Assembly (NCBI RefSeq): GCF_000164865.1
Contig: NC_014618.1
Location: 4,750,050-4,814,049, forward strand
Length of the DNA: 64,000 nt
Direction of reading: 5' to 3'
From: [Enterobacter] lignolyticus SCF1
Lineage (GTDB): Bacteria > Pseudomonadota > Gammaproteobacteria > Enterobacterales > Enterobacteriaceae
Shown piece after piece: positions 31,126 to 40,725 of this stretch; position 1 is the stretch's first letter, and each line of letters begins with the position of its first letter. Made by a program: the position numbers and the translations under genes. The notes beneath the pieces are model-generated. The model made no database searches. It worked only from the letters and a program-made list of their open reading frames with translations, and was not told the origin of the DNA.

Positions 31126-31659
31126 ATGTCTGAATTTGTTACGGTAGCTCGCCCCTACGCCAAAGCAGCTTTTGACTTTGCCGTCGAACACCAGAACGTC
31201 GACCGCTGGCAGAATATGCTGGCGTTTGCCGCCGAGGTGACGAAGAACGACCAAATGGCCGAGCTTCTCTCCGGCGCGCTGGCGCCAGAAACGCTTGCTG
31301 AGTCGTTCATCGCCGTATGCGGTGAGCAACTGGATACCAACGGCCAGAACCTGATTCGGGTGATGGCGGAAAATGGTCGTCTGAGAGTGCTCCCGGATGT
31401 TCTTGAGCAGTTTGCGCACTTACGTGCCCTTAGCGAGGCTACCGTGGAAGTTGACGTAACGTCTTCGACCCAGCTGAGTGAAGAACAGCTTTCGAAAATC
31501 ACCGCCGCGATGGAAAAACGTCTGTCACGCAAAGTGAAGCTGAATTGCAATATCGATAAGTCTGTAATGGCGGGCGTTATCATCCGAGCGGGTGATATGG
31601 TCATTGATGGCAGCGTACGCGGCCGTCTTGAGCGCCTTGCAGACGTCTTGCAGTCTTAA
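31126..31659 (+). CDS. atpH: AtpH, ATP synthase F1 subunit delta
   Basis: 177-residue subunit linking the b dimer to the top of the alpha3beta3 head. N-terminal six-helix bundle (FVTVARPYAKAAFDFA) and the C-terminal family signature VMAGVIIRAGDMVIDGSVRGRL are present. An AGGAGGGAGG-rich ribosome site precedes it. Confidence 0.98.
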   Translation: MSEFVTVARPYAKAAFDFAVEHQNVDRWQNMLAFAAEVTKNDQMAELLSGALAPETLAESFIAVCGEQLDTNGQNLIRVMAENGRLRVLPDVLEQFAHLRALSEATVEVDVTSSTQLSEEQLSKITAAMEKRLSRKVKLNCNIDKSVMAGVIIRAGDMVIDGSVRGRLERLADVLQS

Positions 31660-31671
31660 GGGGACTGGAGC

Positions 31672-33213
31672 ATGCAACTGAATTCCACCGAAATCAGCGA
31701 ACTGATCAAGCAGCGCATTGCTCAGTTCAATGTTGTGAGCGAAGCGCACAACGAAGGTACTATTGTTTCTGTAAGTGACGGTGTTATCCGCATTCACGGC
31801 CTGGCCGATTGTATGCAGGGTGAAATGATCTCCCTGCCGGGTAACCGTTACGCTATCGCACTGAACCTGGAGCGCGACTCCGTGGGTGCGGTGGTGATGG
31901 GTCCGTACGCTGACCTCGCCGAAGGCATGAAGGTGAAGTGTACTGGCCGTATTCTTGAAGTTCCGGTTGGCCGCGGCCTGCTGGGACGCGTGGTGAACAC
32001 CCTGGGTGCGCCAATCGACGGTAAAGGTCCGGTTGAGCACGACGGCTTCTCCCCAATCGAAGTTATCGCGCCGGGCGTAATCGAACGTCAGTCCGTCGAT
32101 CAGCCGGTTCAGACCGGTTATAAATCCGTTGACGCCATGATCCCAATCGGTCGTGGTCAGCGTGAACTGATCATCGGCGACCGTCAGACCGGTAAAACCG
32201 CTCTGGCTATCGACGCCATCATCAACCAGCGCGACTCCGGCATTAAGTGCGTGTACGTCGCTATCGGTCAGAAAGCGTCTACTATCGCGAACGTGGTTCG
32301 TAAGCTGGAAGAGCACGGCGCGCTGGCTAACACCATCGTTGTGGTGGCTACCGCGTCTGAATCCGCTGCGCTGCAGTACCTCGCGGCATACGCGGGTTGC
32401 TCAATGGGCGAATACTTCCGCGACCGCGGCGAAGATGCGCTGATCGTTTACGATGACCTGTCCAAACAGGCTGTTGCATACCGTCAGATCTCCCTGCTGC
32501 TCCGTCGTCCGCCAGGACGTGAAGCATTCCCGGGCGACGTATTCTACCTCCACTCTCGTCTGCTGGAGCGTGCTGCGCGTGTTAACGCCGAATACGTCGA
32601 AGCCTTCACCAAAGGTGAAGTGAAAGGTCAGACCGGTTCTCTGACCGCGCTGCCGATTATCGAAACGCAGGCAGGTGACGTTTCCGCGTTCGTTCCGACC
32701 AACGTAATCTCCATTACCGATGGTCAGATCTTCCTGGAAACCAGCCTGTTCAACTCCGGTATTCGTCCGGCGGTTAACCCGGGTATCTCCGTATCCCGTG
32801 TTGGTGGCGCAGCCCAGACCAAGATCATGAAGAAACTGTCCGGTGGTATTCGTACCGCGCTGGCGCAGTATCGTGAACTGGCGGCGTTCTCCCAGTTTGC
32901 ATCCGACCTTGACGATGCAACCCGTAAACAGCTCGATCACGGTCAGAAAGTGACCGAACTGCTGAAGCAGAAACAGTATGCGCCGATGTCCGTTGCGCAT
33001 CAGTCTCTGGTTCTGTTCGCAGCTGAACGTGGTTACCTGGCGGATGTTGAACTGGCGAAAATCGGTAGCTTTGAAGCCGCTCTGATGGCTTACGTTGACC
33101 GTGACCATGCTCCGCTGATGCAAGAGATCAACCAGTCCGGTGGCTATAACGACGAAATCGAAGGCAAGCTGAAAGGCATCCTCGATTCCTTCAAAGCAAC
33201 CCAGTCCTGGTAA
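31672..33213 (+). CDS. atpA: AtpA, ATP synthase F1 subunit alpha
   Basis: 513 residues, non-catalytic nucleotide-binding subunit. The P-loop GDRQTGKTALAID starts near residue 169, and the arginine finger lies in the VSRVGGAAQ region near 373-380. Ends with the E. coli-like C-terminus KATQSW. Confidence 0.98.
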   Translation: MQLNSTEISELIKQRIAQFNVVSEAHNEGTIVSVSDGVIRIHGLADCMQGEMISLPGNRYAIALNLERDSVGAVVMGPYADLAEGMKVKCTGRILEVPVGRGLLGRVVNTLGAPIDGKGPVEHDGFSPIEVIAPGVIERQSVDQPVQTGYKSVDAMIPIGRGQRELIIGDRQTGKTALAIDAIINQRDSGIKCVYVAIGQKASTIANVVRKLEEHGALANTIVVVATASESAALQYLAAYAGCSMGEYFRDRGEDALIVYDDLSKQAVAYRQISLLLRRPPGREAFPGDVFYLHSRLLERAARVNAEYVEAFTKGEVKGQTGSLTALPIIETQAGDVSAFVPTNVISITDGQIFLETSLFNSGIRPAVNPGISVSRVGGAAQTKIMKKLSGGIRTALAQYRELAAFSQFASDLDDATRKQLDHGQKVTELLKQKQYAPMSVAHQSLVLFAAERGYLADVELAKIGSFEAALMAYVDRDHAPLMQEINQSGGYNDEIEGKLKGILDSFKATQSW

Positions 33214-33263
33214 CGTCTGGCGGTCTGCCTTAGGGTGGGCCGCGAGGCATTGAGGAGAAGCTC

Positions 33264-34127
33264 ATGGCCGGCGCAAAAGAGATACGTAGTAAGATCGCAA
33301 GCGTCCAGAACACGCAGAAGATCACTAAAGCGATGGAGATGGTCGCCGCTTCCAAAATGCGTAAATCGCAGGATCGCATGGCGGCCAGCCGTCCTTATGC
33401 AGAGACCATGCGCAAAGTGATTGGTCACCTTGCCAGCGGTAATCTGGAATATAAGCACCCTTACCTGGAAGAACGCGACGTAAAACGCGTGGGCTACCTG
33501 GTAGTGTCGACTGACCGTGGTCTGTGCGGTGGCTTGAACACCAACCTGTTCAAAAAGCTGTTGGCGGATATGAAAGCGTGGTCCGATAAAGGCGTTCAGT
33601 GCGAACTCGCAATGATCGGCTCTAAAGGCGTCTCTTTCTTCAGTTCCGTTGGCGGCAACGTGGTCGCTCAGGTAACCGGTATGGGGGACAACCCTTCCCT
33701 GTCCGAACTGATCGGCCCGGTAAAAGTGATGTTGCAGGCCTACGATGAAGGTCGTCTGGACAAGCTTTACGTTGTCAGCAACAAATTTATTAACACCATG
33801 ACTCAGGTTCCGACCATCACTCAAATGCTGCCGCTGCCGGTATCAGAAGATGAAGAGTTGAAGCACAAAGCCTGGGATTACCTATATGAACCCGATCCGA
33901 AACCGCTGCTGGACACCCTGCTGCGTCGTTACGTCGAATCTCAGGTTTATCAGGGCGTGGTAGAAAACCTGGCCAGCGAGCAGGCCGCACGTATGGTGGC
34001 GATGAAAGCCGCAACCGACAATGGCGGCAGCCTGATTAAAGAGCTGCAGTTGGTATACAACAAAGCTCGTCAGGCCAGCATTACTCAGGAACTCACCGAA
34101 ATCGTCGGTGGTGCATCCGCGGTATAA
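33264..34127 (+). CDS. atpG: AtpG, ATP synthase F1 subunit gamma
   Basis: 287-residue central rotor shaft. N-terminal coiled-coil helix (AKEIRSKIASVQNTQKITKA) and the conserved C-terminal helix with NKARQASITQELTEIV are present. Same length as E. coli. Confidence 0.98.
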   Translation: MAGAKEIRSKIASVQNTQKITKAMEMVAASKMRKSQDRMAASRPYAETMRKVIGHLASGNLEYKHPYLEERDVKRVGYLVVSTDRGLCGGLNTNLFKKLLADMKAWSDKGVQCELAMIGSKGVSFFSSVGGNVVAQVTGMGDNPSLSELIGPVKVMLQAYDEGRLDKLYVVSNKFINTMTQVPTITQMLPLPVSEDEELKHKAWDYLYEPDPKPLLDTLLRRYVESQVYQGVVENLASEQAARMVAMKAATDNGGSLIKELQLVYNKARQASITQELTEIVGGASAV

Positions 34128-34153
34128 CCAGGTTAATTCGTAGAGGATTCAAG

Positions 34154-35536
34154 ATGGCTACTGGAAAAATTGTCCAGGTAATCGGCGCCGTAGTGGACGT
34201 CGAATTCCCTCAGGATGCCGTACCGCGCGTGTACGATGCTCTTGAGGTTCAGAATGGTAAAGAGCGCCTGGTGCTGGAAGTTCAGCAGCAGCTCGGTGGT
34301 GGTATCGTACGTACCATCGCGATGGGTTCCTCCGACGGTCTGCGTCGCGGTCTGGTAGTAAACGACCTCGAACACCCGATCGAAGTCCCGGTAGGTAAAG
34401 CAACGCTGGGTCGTATCATGAACGTACTGGGTGAACCGGTCGACATGAAAGGCGAAATCGGCGAAGAAGAGCGTTGGGCGATTCACCGCGCAGCGCCGTC
34501 CTATGAAGAGCTTTCCAACTCTCAGGAACTGCTGGAAACCGGCATCAAAGTTATGGACCTGATTTGTCCGTTCGCGAAGGGCGGTAAAGTCGGTCTGTTC
34601 GGTGGTGCGGGCGTAGGTAAAACCGTAAACATGATGGAGCTGATTCGTAACATCGCGATCGAGCACTCCGGTTACTCTGTGTTTGCGGGCGTGGGTGAAC
34701 GTACTCGTGAGGGTAACGACTTCTACCACGAAATGACCGACTCCAACGTTATCGATAAAGTATCCCTGGTGTATGGCCAGATGAACGAGCCGCCGGGAAA
34801 CCGTCTGCGCGTTGCGCTGACCGGCCTGACCATGGCTGAGAAATTCCGTGACGAAGGTCGTGACGTTCTGCTGTTCGTCGACAACATCTATCGTTACACC
34901 CTGGCCGGTACAGAAGTATCCGCACTGCTGGGCCGTATGCCTTCAGCGGTAGGTTACCAGCCGACGCTGGCGGAAGAGATGGGCGTTCTGCAGGAACGTA
35001 TCACCTCCACCAAAACCGGTTCTATCACCTCCGTTCAGGCGGTATACGTACCTGCGGATGACTTGACTGACCCGTCACCAGCAACCACCTTTGCGCACCT
35101 TGACGCAACCGTGGTACTGAGCCGTCAGATCGCGTCCCTGGGTATCTACCCGGCCGTTGACCCGCTGGATTCCACCAGCCGTCAGCTGGATCCGCTGGTT
35201 GTTGGTCAGGAACACTACGACACCGCGCGTGGCGTTCAGTCCATCCTGCAGCGTTATCAGGAACTGAAAGACATTATCGCCATCCTGGGTATGGATGAAC
35301 TGTCTGAAGAAGATAAACTGGTGGTAGCACGCGCGCGTAAGATCCAGCGCTTCCTGTCCCAGCCGTTCTTCGTAGCAGAAGTCTTTACCGGTTCTCCGGG
35401 TAAATTCGTCGCGCTGAAAGACACCATCCGTGGCTTTAAGGGCATCATGGACGGCGAATACGATCACCTGCCGGAGCAGGCGTTCTACATGGTTGGTTCC
35501 ATCGACGAAGCTGTGGAAAAAGCCAAAAAACTTTAA
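34154..35536 (+). CDS. atpD: AtpD, ATP synthase F1 subunit beta
   Basis: Catalytic subunit, 460 residues. Walker A GGAGVGKTVNM near residues 149-159, catalytic Glu in GVGERTREG near 181, Walker B LLFVDNIYR near 238-246, and the DELSEEDK segment. Complete. Confidence 0.99.
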   Translation: MATGKIVQVIGAVVDVEFPQDAVPRVYDALEVQNGKERLVLEVQQQLGGGIVRTIAMGSSDGLRRGLVVNDLEHPIEVPVGKATLGRIMNVLGEPVDMKGEIGEEERWAIHRAAPSYEELSNSQELLETGIKVMDLICPFAKGGKVGLFGGAGVGKTVNMMELIRNIAIEHSGYSVFAGVGERTREGNDFYHEMTDSNVIDKVSLVYGQMNEPPGNRLRVALTGLTMAEKFRDEGRDVLLFVDNIYRYTLAGTEVSALLGRMPSAVGYQPTLAEEMGVLQERITSTKTGSITSVQAVYVPADDLTDPSPATTFAHLDATVVLSRQIASLGIYPAVDPLDSTSRQLDPLVVGQEHYDTARGVQSILQRYQELKDIIAILGMDELSEEDKLVVARARKIQRFLSQPFFVAEVFTGSPGKFVALKDTIRGFKGIMDGEYDHLPEQAFYMVGSIDEAVEKAKKL

Positions 35537-35556
35537 CGCCTTAATCGGAGGGTGAT

Positions 35557-35976
35557 ATGGCAATGACTTACCACCTGGATGTCGTCAGCGCAGAGCAACA
35601 GATGTTCTCTGGTCTGGTCGAGAAAATCCAGGTAACGGGTAGCGAAGGTGAACTGGGTATTTACCCGGGTCACGCCCCGCTGCTCACCGCCATTAAGCCT
35701 GGTATGATCCGCATCGTTAAACAGTTCGGTCATGAAGAGTTTATCTATCTGTCCGGCGGCATTATTGAAGTGCAGCCTGGCACCGTGACCGTTCTGGCTG
35801 ATACCGCGATTCGTGGTCAGGATCTCGACGAAGCGCGAGCCCTGGAATCGAAGCGTAAAGCGGAAGAGCACATTAAGAGCTCTCACGGCGACGTGGATTA
35901 CGCTCAGGCATCTGCGGAACTGGCCAAAGCTATCGCGAAACTGCGCGTTATCGAGTTGACCAAAAAAGCGATGTAA
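35557..35976 (+). CDS. atpC: AtpC, ATP synthase F1 subunit epsilon
   Basis: 139 residues: N-terminal beta sandwich and C-terminal helical hairpin that inhibits ATP hydrolysis. Last gene of the operon; the strong terminator follows 18 bases after the stop. Confidence 0.98.
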   Translation: MAMTYHLDVVSAEQQMFSGLVEKIQVTGSEGELGIYPGHAPLLTAIKPGMIRIVKQFGHEEFIYLSGGIIEVQPGTVTVLADTAIRGQDLDEARALESKRKAEEHIKSSHGDVDYAQASAELAKAIAKLRVIELTKKAM

Positions 35977-35993
35977 CACCGGCTTGAAAGCAC

Positions 35994-36027
35994 AAAAGCC
36001 AGTCTGGTTTCCAGACTGGCTTTTTTT
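35994..36027 (+). terminator. atp operon terminator
   Basis: AAAAGCCAGTCTGG-TTT-CCAGACTGGCTTTTTTT: a 14-bp stem with a T run, a textbook intrinsic terminator. Confidence 0.95.
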
Positions 36028-36276
36028 ATGCCCTGCGCGCAGGCTTTATTCAGATGACAAAAAAACAGCGAAAGCAGAAGCATAGCCGCTAAACTTCAGA
36101 TTACCGGCATTTATTGCGGGACAAATCGGTTTACGATGACTGAAAATAGCCGGATTAAGCCGATTTATGCCCGGGCGTTGAGCGTTTTTCCTACATTCCA
36201 TTTCATGATGCAAAATATGTAGAATTTTCAACGCGAAAGGTTTTTACTTCCCACTCAAACTACCGTCAGGATGCGT

Positions 36277-37647
36277 ATGTCAAACAGTGCGATGAGCGTG
36301 GTTATCCTTGCCGCTGGCAAAGGTACCCGCATGTATTCCGATCTTCCGAAAGTGCTGCACACCTTGGCAGGAAAGCCGATGGTTCAGCATGTCATTGATG
36401 CTGCGAAACATTTAGGCGCAGCACAGGTGCATCTGGTGTATGGCCACGGCGGCGAGCTGCTTCAGCAAACGCTGCGTGAAGATAAGCTTAACTGGGTGCT
36501 TCAGGCTGAACAGTTGGGTACCGGCCATGCGATGCAGCAGGCGGCGCCGTACTTCGCCGACGACGAAGACATCATGATGCTGTACGGCGACGTGCCGCTT
36601 ATCTCCGTTGCAACGCTCAAGCGGCTGCGCGATGCAAAGCCGCAGGGCGGCATCGGGCTGCTGACGGTGAAGCTGGATGACCCGACCGGCTATGGCCGCA
36701 TAACGCGCGAAAACGGCAGCGTCAACGGCATTGTTGAGCAGAAAGACGCGTCGCAGGCGCAGCTGCAGATTAAAGAGATCAACACCGGTATTCTGATTGC
36801 CGGCGGGGCGGATTTAAAACGCTGGCTGGCGCAGCTCAACAACAATAATGCCCAGGGCGAGTTTTATATCACCGATATTATCGCCATGGCGTATCAGGAA
36901 GGCCGCGAAATCGCCGCCGTGCATCCTGACCGTCTGAGTGAAGTGGAAGGCGTTAACAACCGCCTGCAGCTCTCCCATCTTGAGCGCGTCTACCAGAGCG
37001 AGCAGGCTGAAAAGCTGCTGCTGGCGGGCGTGATGCTGCGCGATCCCTCACGTTTTGATCTCCGCGGCGTCCTCTCTCACGGGCGCGATGTGGAAATTGA
37101 TACTAACGTTATTCTTGAAGGTCACGTTACGCTCGGCAATCGCGTCAAAATCGGCGCTGGCTGCGTGATTAAAAACAGCGTCATTGGCGATGATTGTGAA
37201 ATCAGCCCGTATTCGGTCGTTGAGGACGCGCAGCTTGACGCCGCGTGCACGATCGGCCCGTTTGCCCGCCTGCGTCCTGGCGCACAGCTGCTGGAAGGGG
37301 CGCACGTCGGCAACTTCGTCGAGATGAAAAAAGCGCGTCTGGGTAAGGGCTCTAAAGCGGGCCATCTGAGCTATCTGGGCGATGCGGAAATTGGCGACAA
37401 CGTGAATATCGGCGCCGGGACGATCACCTGCAACTACGATGGTGCGAATAAATTCAAAACCATTATCGGCGATGACGTGTTTGTCGGTTCCGATACCCAG
37501 CTGGTGGCGCCGGTCCGCGTCGGTAAAGGCGCAACCATTGCCGCAGGGACGACGGTGACGCGCGATATCGCCGATAATGAGCTGGTATTAAGCCGCGTGC
37601 CGCAGACCCATAAGCAGGGCTGGCTGCGTCCGGTGAAGAAAAAGTAA
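36277..37647 (+). CDS. glmU: GlmU, bifunctional glucosamine-1-phosphate acetyltransferase / UDP-GlcNAc pyrophosphorylase
   Basis: Makes UDP-GlcNAc for peptidoglycan and LPS. The N-terminal uridyltransferase domain has LAAGKGTRMYSDLPK; the C-terminal left-handed beta-helix acetyltransferase domain has hexapeptide repeats from about residue 250 and the GAGTITCNYDGANK block. ATG 36277 gives 456 residues as in E. coli and follows an AGGA site; ATG 36271 is two codons longer. glmS follows after 179 bases and in E. coli is co-transcribed and then regulated by the GlmZ small RNA. Confidence 0.97.
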   Translation: MSNSAMSVVILAAGKGTRMYSDLPKVLHTLAGKPMVQHVIDAAKHLGAAQVHLVYGHGGELLQQTLREDKLNWVLQAEQLGTGHAMQQAAPYFADDEDIMMLYGDVPLISVATLKRLRDAKPQGGIGLLTVKLDDPTGYGRITRENGSVNGIVEQKDASQAQLQIKEINTGILIAGGADLKRWLAQLNNNNAQGEFYITDIIAMAYQEGREIAAVHPDRLSEVEGVNNRLQLSHLERVYQSEQAEKLLLAGVMLRDPSRFDLRGVLSHGRDVEIDTNVILEGHVTLGNRVKIGAGCVIKNSVIGDDCEISPYSVVEDAQLDAACTIGPFARLRPGAQLLEGAHVGNFVEMKKARLGKGSKAGHLSYLGDAEIGDNVNIGAGTITCNYDGANKFKTIIGDDVFVGSDTQLVAPVRVGKGATIAAGTTVTRDIADNELVLSRVPQTHKQGWLRPVKKK

Positions 37648-37655
37648 CGGATTAA

Positions 37656-37691
37656 CCCTCTCCCCACTGGGAAGAGGGCCGGGGTGAGGGG
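37656..37691. repeat. Dispersed palindromic unit, glmU-glmS spacer
   Basis: CCCTCTCCCC-ACTG-GGAAGAGGG then CCGGGGTGAGGGG. A near copy lies at 52104-52137 after adeP. This type of intergenic palindrome is common in Enterobacter and Klebsiella genomes. Confidence 0.7.
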
Positions 37692-37826
37692 ATAATATAA
37701 TCCTCCCCCCACAAGCAGTACCCATAAAAATAACCCCACTCTCTACAAGGCTCGGGGCGCCCGGAAAAGGGCAAATACAGGTCGGCGACAACGCATGGCA
37801 TAACGCCATATTCAGGAAATTTAACT

Positions 37827-39656
37827 ATGTGTGGAATTGTTGGCGCAGTCGCGCAGCGTGATATTGCTGAAATCCTTCTCGAAGGTCTTCGTCGTCTGGA
37901 ATACCGTGGCTATGACTCTGCGGGACTGGCCGTCGTTGATAGCGCAGGGCATATGACGCGCCTGCGTCGTCTCGGAAAAGTGCAGATGCTGGCTCAGGCG
38001 GCGGAAGAACATCCGCTGCATGGCGGTACCGGTATTGCGCATACGCGCTGGGCGACGCACGGAGAACCGTCCGAAGGCAACGCGCACCCTCACGTGTCAG
38101 AACACATCGTTGTGGTTCACAACGGCATTATCGAAAACCATGAGCCGCTGCGCGACATGCTGGCGTCTCGCGGCTACGTTTTTGTGTCGGAAACCGATAC
38201 CGAGGTGATTGCTCACCTGGTGCACTGGGAGCTGGAACAGGGCGGTACGCTGCGTGAAGCGGTACTGCGCGCGATCCCGCAGCTGCGCGGCGCCTACGGC
38301 ACGGTTATCATGGATACCCGCGACCCTGGCACTCTGCTGGCGGCCCGCTCCGGTAGCCCGCTGGTTATCGGTCTTGGCATGGGCGAGAACTTTATCGCCT
38401 CCGATCAGCTGGCTTTGCTGCCGGTAACCCGTCGCTTTATCTTCCTCGAAGAGGGTGATATCGCGGAGGTGACCCGCCGTTCGGTCACCGTCTTTGATAA
38501 ATCCGGCGCGCAGGTACAGCGTCAGGATATCGAGTCCAATCTGCAGTACGACGCGGGTGATAAAGGCATCTACCGCCACTACATGCAAAAAGAGATTTAC
38601 GAGCAGCCGAACGCGATTAAAAACACCCTGACCGGGCGCATCAGCCACGGCCAGGTGGATCTCAGCGAGCTGGGGGCGAATGCCAATGATATGCTCGCGA
38701 AGGTTGAGCATATCCAGATTGTCGCCTGCGGTACGTCCTATAACTCCGGTATGGTTTCCCGTTACTGGTTTGAGGCGCTGGCCGGAGTGCCGTGCGATGT
38801 CGAAATCGCCTCCGAGTTCCGCTATCGCAAGTCCGCCGTACGTCGCAACAGCCTGATGATCACCTTGTCGCAATCGGGTGAGACGGCGGATACGCTGGCG
38901 GCGCTGCGCCTGTCTAAAGAGCTGGGCTACCTCGGCTCGCTGGCGATTTGCAACGTGCCAGGCTCCTCGCTGGTGCGTGAGTCTGATCTCGCGCTGATGA
39001 CCAAAGCGGGAACCGAAATCGGCGTAGCTTCCACCAAAGCGTTTACCACCCAGCTGACCGTTCTGCTGATGCTGGTGGCGAAGCTGTCGCAGCTGAAAGG
39101 GCTGGATGCCGCCATTGAGCAGGATATCGTCCAGGGCCTGCAGGCGCTGCCGAGCCGTATCGAACAGATGCTGTCGCAGGACAAACGCATTGAGCAGCTT
39201 GCTGAAGATTTCTCCGACAAGCATCACGCGCTGTTCCTTGGCCGCGGCGATCAGTACCCGATCGCCCTGGAAGGCGCGCTGAAGCTTAAAGAGATTTCCT
39301 ACATTCACGCGGAAGCCTATGCCGCTGGCGAGCTGAAGCACGGCCCGCTGGCGCTGATTGACGCCGATATGCCGGTTATCGTGGTGGCGCCGAACAACGA
39401 GCTGCTGGAAAAACTGAAATCCAACATCGAAGAAGTTCGCGCCCGCGGCGGTCATCTGTATGTCTTTGCCGATCGCGATGCCGGCTTCTCCGGCAGCGAC
39501 AACATGCACATCATTGAGATGCCGCATGTGGAAGAGGCTATTGCGCCTATCTTCTACACCGTTCCGCTGCAGCTGCTGGCCTATCACGTGGCGCTGATCA
39601 AAGGTACCGACGTTGACCAGCCGCGTAACCTGGCGAAATCGGTGACGGTTGAATAA
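37827..39656 (+). CDS. glmS: GlmS, glutamine-fructose-6-phosphate aminotransferase
   Basis: First enzyme of the hexosamine pathway: fructose 6-P + Gln gives glucosamine 6-P. 609 residues. The nucleophile Cys is residue 2 (MCGIVGAV) of the glutaminase domain; two SIS domains follow with TSQ/SQSGETADT and the C-terminal KSVTVE. The 3' end is the conserved Tn7 target in enterics. Expression is probably controlled by GlmZ pairing in the leader, which I cannot verify by eye. Confidence 0.98.
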   Translation: MCGIVGAVAQRDIAEILLEGLRRLEYRGYDSAGLAVVDSAGHMTRLRRLGKVQMLAQAAEEHPLHGGTGIAHTRWATHGEPSEGNAHPHVSEHIVVVHNGIIENHEPLRDMLASRGYVFVSETDTEVIAHLVHWELEQGGTLREAVLRAIPQLRGAYGTVIMDTRDPGTLLAARSGSPLVIGLGMGENFIASDQLALLPVTRRFIFLEEGDIAEVTRRSVTVFDKSGAQVQRQDIESNLQYDAGDKGIYRHYMQKEIYEQPNAIKNTLTGRISHGQVDLSELGANANDMLAKVEHIQIVACGTSYNSGMVSRYWFEALAGVPCDVEIASEFRYRKSAVRRNSLMITLSQSGETADTLAALRLSKELGYLGSLAICNVPGSSLVRESDLALMTKAGTEIGVASTKAFTTQLTVLLMLVAKLSQLKGLDAAIEQDIVQGLQALPSRIEQMLSQDKRIEQLAEDFSDKHHALFLGRGDQYPIALEGALKLKEISYIHAEAYAAGELKHGPLALIDADMPVIVVAPNNELLEKLKSNIEEVRARGGHLYVFADRDAGFSGSDNMHIIEMPHVEEAIAPIFYTVPLQLLAYHVALIKGTDVDQPRNLAKSVTVE

Positions 39657-39674
39657 CATTTGCCGTTGTACGGT

Positions 39675-39702
39675 AAGGGCTGCCATTTGGCAGCCCTTTT
39701 TC
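39675..39702 (+). terminator. glmS terminator
   Basis: AAGGGCTGCC-ATTT-GGCAGCCCTT followed by TTTCTT. A Tn7 insertion, about 25 bases past the stop codon in E. coli, would fall in this hairpin; no transposon ends are seen. Confidence 0.93.
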
Positions 39703-40027
39703 TTGTTACTGTTTGTGACTAAACAGAGTCTTAAAATCAATTAATATTATTGCAATATAGTCGTTGGTATTGTATTTATAACCACGATTCTTGAAAATAA
39801 AATAACATGGTTGCTTTTGTTTTTCGCTTAATAATATTATTAAGCGCTACTCTATTGATGGTTTTTAAGTTTTTATTTCTTTGTATTTAAGTATAAATAA
39901 TATTTAACTCTATTCTCCTAATGTAATATTCCCTACGCGCTACGTTGCATCGTTAGCGTGGCTTTTTATACATCTTTGATATGTATAAAAAGAAAGGATT
40001 TACCTTAATAATTAATGGAGTTGTTTA
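39703..40027 (+). promoter_or_regulatory. Fimbrial operon leader with two perfect inverted repeats
   Basis: About 325 very AT-rich bases before the major subunit gene. It contains a 22-bp perfect palindrome CGCTTAATAAT|ATTATTAAGCG at 39825-39846 and a 12-bp inverted repeat CTTTTTATACAT / ATGTATAAAAAG with a 7-base loop at 39962-39992, just before the ribosome site. Such sequence is a likely H-NS target. No recombinase gene and no invertible-switch layout is present. Confidence 0.6.
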
Positions 40028-40606
40028 ATGAAACGTAATTTAATTACCGGTGCGTTGGCGCTTTCCTCATTGTTAACCGTGGGTCAGGTACTGGCCGCTG
40101 ATGGTACCGTTCATTTTCGCGGGGAGATTATTGATAGCACCTGTGAAGTGACGCCAGCCACTCAGGAGCAAAACGTTGATTTAGGGAAAGTGAACAAAAC
40201 GGCGTTTACTGGGGTGACCAGCGAAGCGTCTTCAAAAGACTTTACGATCAGCCTGCAAAACTGTCCGGATACCTATACCAAAGCGGCTATCCGCTTTGAT
40301 GGTACTGAAGACAACAACAGCGCGGGCGATCTGGCTATCGGCAACCCAATGGAAACCGGTACACCGGGTGATTATACCGGTGACCAGCCGTCCGCAATTG
40401 CAGCAAGCGGTGTGGCTATTCGTATCCATAACAAGAGCGATAATAGCATTGTTAAGCTGTATAATGATTCCGCGTGGACTGATATTGATCCAACATCGCA
40501 TGGCGCTGATTTGAAATTTATCGCCCGCTATATTCAGACGACAGCTCAGGTCACTGCCGGTACCGGTAACGCCGATTCCCAGTTTACCGTCGAGTATCAA
40601 AAATAA
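40028..40606 (+). CDS. lpfA: Major fimbrial subunit, LpfA-like
   Basis: 192-residue pilin of the chaperone-usher type. A signal peptide of about 23 residues ends in VLAA; the mature N-terminus ADGTVHFRGEI is the donor strand. The two pilin cysteines are in DSTCEVTP and SLQNCP, and the C-terminal beta strand QFTVEYQK with penultimate Tyr is recognised by the chaperone. It is most like LpfA of long polar fimbriae, which in some E. coli also occupies the glmS-pstS gap; the Lpf assignment is by recollection of family features. First gene of a four-gene operon. Confidence 0.88.
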   Translation: MKRNLITGALALSSLLTVGQVLAADGTVHFRGEIIDSTCEVTPATQEQNVDLGKVNKTAFTGVTSEASSKDFTISLQNCPDTYTKAAIRFDGTEDNNSAGDLAIGNPMETGTPGDYTGDQPSAIAASGVAIRIHNKSDNSIVKLYNDSAWTDIDPTSHGADLKFIARYIQTTAQVTAGTGNADSQFTVEYQK

Positions 40607-40630
40607 TCCCCATTATTTTTCTGTGAAACG

Positions 40631-40700
40631 AGAACCTGTTTACCTTTTGGGGTAAGGCGTTGTTTTGCCGTAATTCCAGCATAATAAACAGGTTCTTTTT
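40631..40700 (+). terminator. Attenuator hairpin after the major pilin gene
   Basis: A perfect 12-bp inverted repeat AGAACCTGTTTA (40631-40642) / TAAACAGGTTCT (40685-40696) followed by TTTT. The 42-base loop lies between. It probably allows partial termination so that the pilin is made in excess of chaperone, usher and adhesin. Confidence 0.75.
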
Positions 40701-40725
40701 AGAAAATTCAGCAGGGATGATCTCT

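Noticed and set aside
39657..39720. Tn7 or Tn7-like insertion downstream of glmS
   Set aside because: No terminal repeats and no tns genes; the gap holds a terminator followed by the fimbrial leader.
38097..39740. A 547-codon open frame antisense to glmS
   Set aside because: Long because of codon bias in glmS; no recognisable domain and GlmS is complete on the plus strand.
39703..40027. Phase-variable invertible promoter for the fimbrial operon
   Set aside because: The inverted repeats are short hairpins rather than a pair flanking a promoter, and there is no FimB/FimE-like recombinase gene in the window.
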